From positions 1,798,001 through 1,862,000 of the forward strand of contig NZ_JPNB01000001.1 of the NCBI RefSeq assembly GCF_000732725.1: a DNA stretch of 64,000 bases, in the 5' to 3' direction. The number at the start of each line of letters is the position of its first letter. The first letter of the stretch is position 1. Below are positions 9,221 to 16,802 of this stretch, piece after piece. This DNA is from Kineothrix alysoides. Lineage in GTDB: Bacteria; Bacillota; Clostridia; Lachnospirales; Lachnospiraceae. The translations under genes were made by a program, and so were the position numbers. The notes below the pieces were generated by a model. The model saw only the letters and a program-made list of their open reading frames with translations, was not told where the DNA came from and ran no database searches.

Positions 9221-9559
9221 TTACTGGCAAAACTCTTTCAACAAATTTTCAATATCAATAACTAATTTTTTCAGTATATTTAATTTTGCAGAAACATTGA
9301 TATGATAAAAGTTTTTAGTCCCCTCCTCTCTCATTTTTACAATTCCTATATCCTTCAATATTTTCAATTGATGTGATACGGCAGGGCGGGAGAGATGTGT
9401 TTTTGCCGTGATTTCACCAACACGCATTCCGCTCTCGCAATCGGATTCCATTAAAACCAAAAGTATTATCTGACGTGTTTCATCACCAATCGCTGTTAAA
9501 ATTGATTGTGCATTTTTAAAATCTTCTTGTATCGTTTCTATTTGTTCTCTTTTATTCAT
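9221..9559 (-). CDS. ArsR family winged-helix transcriptional regulator
   Basis: Small dimeric repressor of 112 residues. The winged helix covers about 20-95, with recognition helix HLSRPAVSHQLKILKDIGIV and wing MREEGTKNFYHI. No ELCVCD-type metal-binding cysteine motif is present in helix 3 (the only nearby Cys are in SDCESG), so a metal-sensing role is doubtful. Redox or another small-molecule signal is more likely. It lies 186 bp upstream of the nitroreductase gene on the same strand. A tandem 8-bp repeat in its own promoter region is a plausible operator. Confidence 0.85.
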   Translation of the reverse strand: MNKREQIETIQEDFKNAQSILTAIGDETRQIILLVLMESDCESGMRVGEITAKTHLSRPAVSHQLKILKDIGIVKMREEGTKNFYHINVSAKLNILKKLVIDIENLLKEFCQ

Positions 9560-9591
9560 AATTAATACCTTGCCCTTCGTTCCTCGTCACA

Positions 9592-9607
9592 TTAGTTCGT
9601 TAGTTCG
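9592..9607. promoter_or_regulatory. Tandem 8-bp repeat upstream of arsR-type gene
   Basis: TTAGTTCG occurs twice head to tail with no spacer, 33 bp upstream of the ATG at 9559. The position suits an operator for autoregulation, although a palindrome would be more usual for this family. This is inference from position only. Confidence 0.35.
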
Positions 9608-9853
9608 CACCAATAAACAACTGAATTTATAATACCCTTGCAAAAGAAAAAACACAACATTGAGAAAGCAAAACGAGACGAACTATTTTTCTTCTGCTCA
9701 AATATAGAAAAGCAACTCACGAATCCTGATACTTTATCAGGCTCTATCTACTTTTCTATTATGATTTATTTCTTGATGTTTTTACTGAAAAATAATTTTA
9801 GCAACATTTTGAGGCTTTATCTAAAGAACAGCTTCCGCATCATTACTTTTCAC

Positions 9854-9895
9854 AAAAAAAGGCTGAAATCGTGGATTTTTCATCCCGCTTTCAGC
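9854..9895 (-). terminator. Probable terminator of the small hypothetical gene
   Basis: GCTGAAA and TTTCAGC (9862-9868, 9889-9895) pair around a 20-nt loop. On the minus strand the stem is followed by CTTTTTTT. It lies 165 bp past the stop of the 73-residue gene. The rest of 9608-10058 is AT-rich with no convincing gene. Confidence 0.5.
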
Positions 9896-10058
9896 TTTTT
9901 CACTCTCAAACCACAATATCTTACAATCAAATATACTTTTGTTTTTCGAACCACAACGCTGCATCTGAATCACTCATTCAACGTATCTTAAATAATCAAT
10001 AAAGATACCATTAAAGTCTAGTTTACTTGAAAAAACTTTCCATAATTTGAATAATTAT

Positions 10059-10280
10059 TTATTCTATGAATTTTTTATAGAAGCCTTCTTCGACGTATGT
10101 TTCAGCAAAGCTTTGCATAACCTTGTTAGAATAATCTCCACCTTTTGAATAAGAAATGTTCATAACATCTAAAGTAATCTTATTAAGAATATCATTACCG
10201 ACATTAACATTATTCTTCAATAATTCTTTTTTAACTATTTCCGTGCAATTTCTAATATCCTTAGCGTCCATAAAGACCAT
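10059..10280 (-). CDS. Small hypothetical protein, 73 residues
   Basis: I do not recognise the family. The frame starts MVFMDAKDIRNCTEIVKK and is helical and charged, with no membrane segment or signal peptide. AAAGGAGTGAATTT gives a good ribosome site for the ATG at 10278-10280, which is the main reason to accept it. It ends EGFYKKFIE. It stands alone between a GNAT remnant and the ArsR/nitroreductase group, in an accessory region. Confidence 0.6.
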   Translation of the reverse strand: MVFMDAKDIRNCTEIVKKELLKNNVNVGNDILNKITLDVMNISYSKGGDYSNKVMQSFAETYVEEGFYKKFIE

Positions 10281-10448
10281 AAATTCACTCCTTTATTTTA
10301 ACAGATTGCTAAACTGTAACTGCATTTGATGCTTCGCATGATTTATATAATTGTCTCCGCACACCTTGAGGAGATAAAAACGATACCTTGAGAATATGGT
10401 TATTCCTTGATGGTATAAAATATTTCCGAAACATAAGCCTTCATCCTA

Positions 10449-10736
10449 CTAAAATCCTTTAATTAATAAATTCATAACTATCACTGTATGCTCTTTATTG
10501 CCATAAATACCTTTCACTCTATCCACTTCAGCATATCCCATTTCGCACCAAAACTTATAACCGCTATGATTCCCTTCTACTCTGTTCCCTGCATATTTTT
10601 TAGGCAGTCTACCCTCAGTCAACTCAAAAAAGTCCGAACATCTTTCACAGAGGGTTTGAACATCAGTATCATCGTCGCCTGACAATCGCCTGATATTGTA
10701 CTTATATTGCCCTATTATCTTACTTCCTGTCAACAT
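10449..10736 (-). pseudogene. GNAT acetyltransferase with internal deletion
   Basis: The first 45 residues (IRRLSGDDDTDVQTLCERC) resemble the N-terminal strand and helix of a GNAT N-acetyltransferase. The last 45 (VEGNHSGYKFWCEMGYAEV, then KEHTVIVMN) match the C-terminal part. The acetyl-CoA-binding core with the Q/RxxGxG/A loop is missing. The two ends join in frame at about PKKYAGN, leaving 95 residues where about 165-175 are expected. The reading frame is intact, so a deletion removed the catalytic centre and the product should be inactive. Confidence 0.75.
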
Positions 10737-10845
10737 TAATCCCCCACTTATTTTCTAATAAACAACACGTCCCTACGTGCCTTGCATGTCCTACTTAGAT
10801 GCACGCTTCCGACTATACGTCATAAATCGGAAATAAAAAAAGATG

Positions 10846-11155
10846 CAAACTGCCCCAAAGTACAGCCTGTATATGGCTATATTACTGCCATAGAAAAAAG
10901 ATTTGCTTGAAAGACGGAACTTTGGCTGTTCCTACAGATTTGCTCTCTGCTCATTTCTCTATGGTAGAAACTTATCTTGAGTATTTTACCATAGACCTAT
11001 AAATTATGATATAAATTTCCTGTAAAAATAGGCAGAATAATACCCCCAATCTTTTGACTTGGAGGTGTTATTTTACTCACTTAATTTCTTTCGGTTTTTA
11101 CTCTACTGAAGCCATATTGTACTTTTACTTTTCCACTACAAATTGGAATTTGTTG
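10846..11155. repeat. Dispersed structured repeat, copy A
   Basis: About 310 bp that resembles 18427-18735 and 51705-52055 along its whole length. Recognisable blocks in order: a stem CTATGGTAGAA with TTTTACCATAG, CATAGACCTATAAATTATG, a GGCAGAAT block, CCAATCTTTTGACTTGG with flanking CC/GG forming a hairpin, a TTACTCACTTAATTTCTTT block, and the palindrome ACAAATTGGAATTTGT (11138-11153). It fills the gap between the GNAT remnant and the 3' end of the FMN reductase gene. Confidence 0.7.
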
Positions 11156-11170
11156 AACTCCGTATTATGC

Positions 11171-11758
11171 TTATTTTGTGCAACAACTGATTACCTTTTC
11201 AGCAAATCCAGCAGCTATTTTCTTTGAATCTTCCGTTTCAAATTTATCTACATCATCTCCTTCCTTTTTCTGTACAGCAGCCTTCCCAATATACTTAATT
11301 TTAAAGTGCTCGCAAAATCGTTTAATTCCATCTTCAAAAGGACTTATACCATATTCGAGGTCATAACCACATGTAGCAATTATTCCGCACATTTTTCCTT
11401 CCAGCAAACTCGGCCCACGTTGTTTTCCATAATATTTGTGAAGTCCATAAAAACGGTCAAGCATTGCCTTCATTGGAGCAGTACAATACCAGATAAATAT
11501 CGGACTAGCTAAAATAAAGCAATCCGCCTTCAAGATTTCGTCTGATATATCGTACATGTCATCTTGTATTGAACAACCATATTCACCTAATTTGTCTTGG
11601 CATTGAAAGCATTCTAAACATGGTGCAATCTTTTTATCATAAAGAAAAATTGTCTTAACTTCTGCTCCTTTAATCTCTAATTCAGTTAAAAATGATTTCA
11701 GTAGGGTTGCCGTATCACCGTTTTTTCTTGGACTGCCCATAAAAACTAATATTTTCAT
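11171..11758 (-). CDS. NADPH-dependent FMN reductase / flavodoxin-fold oxidoreductase
   Basis: Cytoplasmic flavoprotein of 195 residues. The N-terminal ILVFMGSPRKNGDTATLL is the FMN phosphate-binding loop of the iron-sulfur flavoprotein/FMN reductase group. CLECFQCQ near residues 48-55 resembles the cysteine cluster of iron-sulfur flavoproteins (CxxCxxC), and ASPIFIWYCTAPMKAMLDR is the second flavin-contact segment. The start at 11758 has AGGAGG upstream; an 18-residue longer frame lacks one. It reduces FMN or passes electrons to an unknown acceptor. Repeat copy A abuts its 3' end. Confidence 0.88.
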   Translation of the reverse strand: MKILVFMGSPRKNGDTATLLKSFLTELEIKGAEVKTIFLYDKKIAPCLECFQCQDKLGEYGCSIQDDMYDISDEILKADCFILASPIFIWYCTAPMKAMLDRFYGLHKYYGKQRGPSLLEGKMCGIIATCGYDLEYGISPFEDGIKRFCEHFKIKYIGKAAVQKKEGDDVDKFETEDSKKIAAGFAEKVISCCTK

Positions 11759-11833
11759 TGTTTTCCTCCTGTCGATTATATAAATAATCTTCACTTCGCT
11801 TTTGTGAAACAATTATGAGCTACACAACTCAAT

Positions 11834-11851
11834 GACAAATTCAAATTTGTC
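11834..11851. repeat. Perfect palindrome of a recurrent family
   Basis: GACAAATTCAAATTTGTC, two 8-bp arms around CA, lies 76 bp upstream of the FMN reductase ATG. Similar ACAAATTnnAATTTGT units occur at 11138, 13481, 52028, 55885 and 57926. Confidence 0.5.
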
Positions 11852-11899
11852 TATCCCCTCCAAGGATTTTTTAAGTCATCATTTGTCCATTTTCCTGCT

Positions 11900-12289
11900 C
11901 TAAAAAAAATATTCTATCATTTTTTTATAAGTATCTTGCGCCGAATGGCAAGTTTCCAGTAAATACCCTTTCTGTGTCTTATATTCCTTCAATCCCCCTG
12001 TAATAATACCACATGGTGTAATATTATATTTCAGACATTCTTTAAACATGATGATACGCCCCACACGGCAATCGCCATCCTGAAAGGAATGGATGGGTTC
12101 AAATCGCTGGTGAGAGTCTATGATATCCTCAAATCTAATCTCTTGTTTACTTAAATACTCAGAAAGCCCTGTATCACCGCATATAATGAGGCAATCCTCC
12201 TTTGTCATCCTACGTTGTTCAGGGAGCCGCTTTGTATTTAACTTTGCCATATCAATCGGGTTGTGTGTATCACCTTCCACATAAATCAT
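11900..12289 (-). pseudogene. Chimera of a phosphoesterase N-terminus and a Fic C-terminus
   Basis: Residues 1-41 (MIYVEGDTHNPIDMAKLNTK onward to CLIICGDTG) look like the start of a calcineurin-type metallophosphoesterase with GDTH and CGD motifs. From about residue 42 the chain switches to the C-terminal half of a Fic AMP-transferase: HQRFEPIHSFQDGDCRVGRI, then GLKEY and KGYLLETC. In Fic proteins the motif is HPFxDGNGRxxR; here N and G are replaced by D and C. Neither half has a full active site. AAGGAGGG gives a good ribosome site. It looks like a deletion fusion of two neighbours, and a working product is unlikely. Confidence 0.75.
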
Positions 12290-12332
12290 CCGGTTCCCTC
12301 CTTTTCGTGTGTAGAATATATTTCTGATATCT

Positions 12333-12450
12333 TCTTAATTATTCTATCATAAATGCATAAATTATGGTATGAATATCCGTTATGAAAGGAACAGAAGAAA
12401 GCCCCTAAATCTTATTGGACTTAGAGGCATGATCTTAATATTTATTTTTA
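12333..12450. repeat. Dispersed repeat, partial copy D
   Basis: Contains the middle blocks of the same family: ATTATTCTATCATAAATGC, ATAAATTATGGTATGAAT, AGAAGAAAGCCC and the hairpin CCTAAATCttattGGACTTAGAGG. It lacks the 5' stem and 3' palindrome. It lies between the phosphoesterase/Fic chimera and the 3' end of the XRE gene. Confidence 0.55.
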
Positions 12451-12492
12451 TAGACTTGTTTACTATAATCAGTAAAATGATAAACTTTTGCT

Positions 12493-12954
12493 TTATTGCG
12501 TCCGAGCACTCTTCTTTTTCCAAATGACAGCTAAAATGTCTTTTAGTACAAGAAAAGAATCAATATCATTATAGTTATATTTCTTCTGTAAATTATCTAA
12601 CAGCGCGGTTAATCCAACTGTATAAAAATCTATATCCACTTCTTTTTGATATGTTGTAAGAATTGGATACTTCTTTCCCCACATCTTCGTCCAATCCACT
12701 TTATTCTGCACTTCTTCACTTGTCTTATCAATTACTTCCTGTATCTCTTGGACATCCAGATCAAAGTCAATCAACTCATCTAAGGATAGATGATACAAAA
12801 GAGAAAGTTTCTTGGACTGGCGTATATCGGGGAGAGTTTCATCCAACTCCCATTTTGAGATTGTCTGCCTGCTAACGCCTAATTTTTCTGCCACCTCCTC
12901 TTGTGATAATCCGCTTTTCTTTCGGGCATTGAATAAATTATTGCCAAGCTCCAT
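12493..12954 (-). CDS. XRE family helix-turn-helix regulator
   Basis: DNA-binding protein of 153 residues. An HTH_3 domain covers about residues 5-60, with KKSGLSQEEVAEKLGVSRQ and TISKWELDETLPD. The C-terminal 90 residues are charged and unlike a known effector domain. The ATG at 12952-12954 has a GGAGG-like site (AAAGGAGGATTC). Such regulators commonly control adjacent ABC exporters, but none is present here. The gene sits alone between remnants, so its target is unknown. Confidence 0.85.
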   Translation of the reverse strand: MELGNNLFNARKKSGLSQEEVAEKLGVSRQTISKWELDETLPDIRQSKKLSLLYHLSLDELIDFDLDVQEIQEVIDKTSEEVQNKVDWTKMWGKKYPILTTYQKEVDIDFYTVGLTALLDNLQKKYNYNDIDSFLVLKDILAVIWKKKSARTQ

Positions 12955-13014
12955 TTCTGAATCCTCCTTTACTTCGATTTATAGAAAAAGTATAGTCTTT
13001 TTCCGGCCGAAAGA

Positions 13015-13179
13015 CTACCAATTGAAATTAGCAATCATGCTACTTTTGCAAACATTTTTGAGTATAAAAGCTACTTTCTTCTCCACACCCTCACGAGGCC
13101 CGATATAATGGATATAGTTTTCGAACTGAACAGAAGGAGCATCTCGTATATACCGCGAGGAAAAAATAATCTTAGACAT
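13015..13179 (-). pseudogene. MobP-type relaxase N-terminal fragment
   Basis: A 54-codon frame starts MSKIIFSSRYIRDAPSVQFE and continues YIHYIGPREGVEK. The segment SRYIRDAP...ENYxxYIxxREGVEK is characteristic of the beginning of MobP2/MobP3 relaxases of Clostridia conjugative elements. The frame then runs into unrelated residues and stops at 13015. Its start lies next to the end of an arginase fragment on the same strand, so the join is not native. It records a past integrative or mobilisable element. Confidence 0.6.
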
Positions 13180-13400
13180 GACAGAACTTTACCCATGAGC
13201 GAACCAATTACCATAGCATGAGCATTTGGGTATCCGTCCCTCACAGTTGATACATCTGGATGAGCATCAATCCGGATAATGCCAACATTGTCATAGATTC
13301 CATGCAAATAATCAAATGGAGCTTGGGAAACGATACAATTACCACCAATTGTGATAATCCTATCAGGTTTGGCAGCTGCAATGAGCTGCAATGACCTCAT
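13180..13400 (-). pseudogene. Arginase/agmatinase family fragment
   Basis: The frame carries PDRIITIGGNCIVSQAPFDY and GIIRIDAHPDVST, the metal-site region of ureohydrolases (usually GGDH/GGDCS and DAHxD). The middle GYPNAHAMVIGSLMG segment follows. The arginase-like part stops at about GSLMG, near 13197. The upstream N-terminal region and the second metal motif (usually DxDxxDP) are absent. Here the first motif reads GGN where D is normal. The frame continues out of register through the relaxase fragment to 13071. Non-functional. Confidence 0.65.
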
Positions 13401-13492
13401 CCTTGGCAGAAAGCTATGTTTTTTGTGATAGCCGTGAAAAAGGTTTTTGTAGATGCCATAATTATCTTACCAATTAAACGACAAATTGGAAT

Positions 13493-13945
13493 TTATCGCA
13501 TTATAAAATTGACTATTCCATATATCAAATGACAAACTGTAAAAATTGCTATTGGAACTATTGCTATTACATTCTTCCTATCAATGGAAAAAAACAAAAA
13601 TGTCAAACATGGTGGAATAGTTAGCCCTAATATGACAAATACATTTACTATTCCACTATAATAAATTACCCAGCTCACAAAATATAGAAAACAGCAAAAC
13701 AGCACCGCCACAATCATCGGTGTAATACTTATTTTTTTCCGTTCACGATTTATTAAGACACAAAGCACGATAATCATCAGTACTTGACATACAGAAGCAA
13801 TTGTATCAAGAACTTCCGTAACTGAGGTTACTCTTAATACATCGTTTGGTGCGGGAATAGCAAACCAGATAAAATTAGGTATCATAACGATTAAAAATAA
13901 CAGCATTCCCCAGACATCAAAACCTAACCTATACTTCTTAAACAT
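13493..13945 (-). CDS. Small multi-pass membrane protein
   Basis: Hypothetical protein of 150 residues with four or five hydrophobic segments (about 12-32, 45-65, 75-95, 100-120, 125-147), short charged loops and a basic N-terminus (MFKKYR). It has no recognisable catalytic motif. GAGGTGCTAAA precedes the ATG at 13943-13945. Proteins of this size and topology are common, unnamed Clostridia membrane proteins. No clear operon partner is present. Confidence 0.65.
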   Translation of the reverse strand: MFKKYRLGFDVWGMLLFLIVMIPNFIWFAIPAPNDVLRVTSVTEVLDTIASVCQVLMIIVLCVLINRERKKISITPMIVAVLFCCFLYFVSWVIYYSGIVNVFVILGLTIPPCLTFLFFSIDRKNVIAIVPIAIFTVCHLIYGIVNFIMR

Positions 13946-14140
13946 TTTAGCACCTCTGCAAATTCTTATTTTTATATTTGCTACTCATTCCGATAAATTA
14001 TCCATTCACATCCAAATGGTACATCTTTACTCACTATAATCCGCCCCTATATAATTACTCGATAATTTTTTAAATATATATTATTTTATCATATGACACA
14101 TCGTAATTCCATCAATACAAAATAATTTATTGAAATGAAA

Positions 14141-14172
14141 AAGCCTCCAAATCTTACTTGACTTGGAGGCTT
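14141..14172. repeat. Hairpin of the dispersed repeat family, partial copy E
   Basis: AAGCCTCCAA and TTGGAGGCTT (10-bp arms) match the hairpin block of copies A-C. It can act as a terminator in either direction. The rest of 13946-14192 is AT-rich and featureless. Confidence 0.5.
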
Positions 14173-14192
14173 GAAGCTAACTATTTATCTGC

Positions 14193-14302
14193 CTAAGGGA
14201 TAAAGGGGTGGATTCTCCGATTACAAAAGTGGCATTTCGTTTACAAATATTCAGTTGTCGATTACAAACCTTGCATCTCGATTTACAAAGTGGTTTCTCG
14301 TG
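14193..14302. repeat. Left phased repeat array beside IS30-type element
   Basis: TTACAAA starts at 14221, 14241, 14262 and 14283 (steps of 20, 21 and 21), each followed by a variable TGGCxTTTCG-like segment. The preceding 36 bases (14193-14228) recur at 15839-15874 with two differences. TTGCATCTCGATTTACAA (14271-14288) has a perfect inverted copy at 14334-14351. A further TTACAAA lies at 14421. See the matching right array. Confidence 0.75.
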
Positions 14303-14490
14303 TCACCTTTAGATTATTAAATTTTTTCCTCAATTGTAAATCGAGATGCAACCCATCTCAATTCAACTAAGAATTAATTAAGTAAAATATTATTTATACA
14401 CCAGGAGGTTGCATCCTGGCTTACAAAAGATTGGCTAATAACCAGTCTTTTTGTTTGCACTTTTATTTTGTTACATATATCCTATGATAG

Positions 14491-15826
14491 TTGGCGGCAG
14501 ATTGGAGGATATATGTCTAAATTTTTTACATATGAAGAAAGACTTGATCTGCAAAAGTTTCTAAAGGAAAGTCTTTCATTTAAAGAAATAAGCCGCAGAT
14601 TGGATAAGAATCCAACAACCATATCACGTGAGGTACGTAAGTATAGTTCTGAAATTGCCACTGGTTATCCCGGCTATCCATTCAACTTGTGTAAAAACAG
14701 ATTTAACTGTCGTAAGAAAGGCCTGTGTGGTAAGGACTGCACTCGTAAATCCGCACAGTATTGTAAACTATGTCAGTCCTGCAATCCGAATTGTGATGAG
14801 TATGTTGAGGAAGTCTGTACTGCCAGATTTAGAGTTCCGTATGTCTGCAATGGTTGTGACACCATAAGAAAATGTACATTGCTAAAAAATATATATGATG
14901 CAGAACACGCTCATATTAAATCCCATGAAACGATTACCCAGTCACGAAGCGGGCTATGCGTATCAGAGGAAGAAATCAGCAGGTTGAATAAAATCATCTC
15001 ACCATTAATTCAGAATGGACAGTCTGTAAATCAGGTTTACATCAATCATGAAGATGAGCTTATGTGTAGTGAAAAAACAATCTATAACTACATTGATGCA
15101 TGTATGTTTGATGTAAGAAATATTGATCTTCCAAGAAAAGTTAAGTTTCGTGAAAGATATAAAAAGCCTGAGTTCAAAGTTGATAAAGGATGCCGTATTG
15201 GTCGTAATTATGAAGCCTTTACTGCGTATATGGAGAAGAATCCAGATACACCTGTTGTACAAATGGATTCTGTTATTGGTAGCAAAGGTGGTAAATGCCT
15301 TCTTACGATTCATTTTGTTGAATGTAGTTTAATGCTTGCATTTGTTAGAGATGCTAATACTTCCAAATCTGTAACTGATATTTTTAATGGTTTGGATATA
15401 CTTTTAGGAAAAGAAGAATTCAGTCAACTTTTTCAAGTAATCCTAACAGACAATGGAAGTGAGTTCTCTAATCCAAAGGCAATTGAGTATCGTGAAACAA
15501 CACCATTATGGCGAACCAAAGTATATTATTGTGATGCTGGAAGTCCCTATCAAAAAGGTTCCTGCGAAGTAAACCATGAATTAATAAGAAGAGTCCTTTC
15601 AAAAGGAACAGGCTTTGATCAGCTTACACAGGAAGAAGTGAATTTAATGATGAATCACATTAATTCTTACAAAAGAAAAAAGCTGAATAATCGTAGCCCA
15701 TACGAAACATTCAGCTTTTATCATGGAGAAGAGGTTTTGGAAAAACTTGGATGCAAACCGGTAGCAGCCGGAGACATCATGTTAAAACCTGCACTTCTCA
15801 AAAAATAATTATTAACGTGCCGCCAA
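14491..15826 (+). mobile_element. IS30-type insertion sequence, ends tentative
   Basis: One transposase gene lies between the inverted repeats TTGGCGGCA (14491-14499) and TGCCGCCAA (15818-15826). A flanking ATGAT adds partial symmetry just outside each repeat. This gives an element of about 1.34 kb, reasonable for IS30. I could not identify a target duplication, and the longer flanking direct repeats at 14193 and 15839 leave open that the true element is larger and includes the left array. Confidence 0.6.
14513..15808 (+). CDS. IS30 family transposase
   Basis: DDE transposase of 431 residues. An N-terminal HTH_38 (about 5-45) has SFKEISRRLDKNPTTISREV. A cysteine-rich stretch (about 60-125: CGKDC, CKLCQSC, CNGCDTIRKC) may bind zinc, as in several IS30 relatives. 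The rve-type catalytic core has D in VVQMDSVIG, D in LTDNGSEF and E in GSCEVNHE. GGAGG immediately precedes the ATG at 14513; the 15-residue longer frame lacks a ribosome site. The gene is intact, so the element may still be active. Confidence 0.9.
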   Translation: MSKFFTYEERLDLQKFLKESLSFKEISRRLDKNPTTISREVRKYSSEIATGYPGYPFNLCKNRFNCRKKGLCGKDCTRKSAQYCKLCQSCNPNCDEYVEEVCTARFRVPYVCNGCDTIRKCTLLKNIYDAEHAHIKSHETITQSRSGLCVSEEEISRLNKIISPLIQNGQSVNQVYINHEDELMCSEKTIYNYIDACMFDVRNIDLPRKVKFRERYKKPEFKVDKGCRIGRNYEAFTAYMEKNPDTPVVQMDSVIGSKGGKCLLTIHFVECSLMLAFVRDANTSKSVTDIFNGLDILLGKEEFSQLFQVILTDNGSEFSNPKAIEYRETTPLWRTKVYYCDAGSPYQKGSCEVNHELIRRVLSKGTGFDQLTQEEVNLMMNHINSYKRKKLNNRSPYETFSFYHGEEVLEKLGCKPVAAGDIMLKPALLKK

Positions 15827-15838
15827 CCAATCATCTGA

Positions 15839-16090
15839 CTAAGGAATGAAGGGGTGGATTCTCCGATTACAAAAAAATCGAGAGGGAGTCGACCTCCCTT
15901 TGGCATGCCTGTAATTATCATAATACAGCAGAAAAAGCTGAAAATCAAACTGCATTTGGATTACAAATATGGCTTCTCAATTACAAAACTCTATATTTCA
16001 CTTACAAAAGTGGCTTTTCGTTTACAAAACTTTACTTCTCAAATACAAAAACTGCGTTTTGAATTACAAAGTGGCATCTCGCCTTACAAT
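15839..16090. repeat. Right phased repeat array
   Basis: After the 36-bp direct repeat (15839-15874), TTACAAA or ATACAAA units start at 15961, 15981, 16002, 16022, 16043, 16064 and 16084, with steps of 20, 21, 20, 21, 21 and 20. Each is followed by TGGCTTCTCA- or TGGCATCTCG-like bases. All point the same way as the left array. The gap 15875-15960 holds a short hairpin (AGGGAG/CTCCCT). The average period of 20.5 bp equals two DNA turns. Confidence 0.8.
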
Positions 16091-16172
16091 TCACTTTATT
16101 AAATTTTTTATCTAATTATTGCATTAACAATTTAATGTTTATCATTAAAAATCAATTGACATACGTTAAATT

Positions 16173-16631
16173 TCAGATTATATTATATTTATAATAAGAG
16201 GTATTGGCAGCAATGGGAGTAGAATCAAGACCAATGAAGGAAGTATCGATAACCCCTTCAGAGGCGAGCTTTAAAACGAGGGATTGCATGAGTGTGGATA
16301 AAGGCCCGTGTTGGAAATTTTTCAAGAAACGGTCGAAGGTCCAGTAAGAGGGCAAAGGGGAAGTGATATCAAAGCCGCAGTAGTGTGCAATGAGAAGGTT
16401 GTTGCCCAGATAATCGACCAGATCAGAAAGCATGGAGAAGCCTTCACATTTCATGACAATAAAAGAACAAATGAGTGCATGATTGGAAAAGCCTCTGCGT
16501 CCGGTGTCTGGATATTGCGGAACAGAAGAAAGGTCTAAGTTGAGGAAAAGGGAATCATAAAACTTAGCCGCAGGCTGCGAAGTGAAAAGACGGATATCTT
16601 TTAAAATTTCTTGACGGTAGATAGCAATCAG
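16173..16631 (-). pseudogene. IS4-like transposase, 3'-truncated
   Basis: An open frame begins near 16631 (non-ATG, possibly ATT at 16626-16628, after AAAGGAG) with IYRQEILKDIRLFTSQP, and reaches SYWTFDRFLKNF and SFIGLDSTPIAANT. The DSTPxxANT block carries the first catalytic Asp of this IS4/IS1182-like group. The chain stops at 16173 after about 150 residues, where about 400 or more are expected, so the rest of the DDE domain is gone. An upstream stretch to 16700 may hold the IS end. Confidence 0.7.
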
Positions 16632-16802
16632 CTCCTTTCAGGTGAATTGATTTTGACAACTTAATTATACCATTAGGAGCTGGTTGTTACTATAAATTTA
16701 ATAGTGATAAAAAGGGTTGTCATACCTTGCAAACCTGCATAAATACTACATGTGCGGAGTTTTGCTCATGGCTATTATAATAAATAAATGGAGGTTATAT
16801 AT

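Noticed and set aside
9638-9991. 117-residue open frame on the plus strand
   Set aside because: No ribosome site, AT-driven composition (Phe, Lys, Asn, Ile) and no domain pattern; it also covers a likely terminator.
14193-16090. The phased repeats as a CRISPR array
   Set aside because: Units are 20-21 bp in total with no spacer of independent sequence, the repeated core is only about 7-12 bp, and no cas genes are present.
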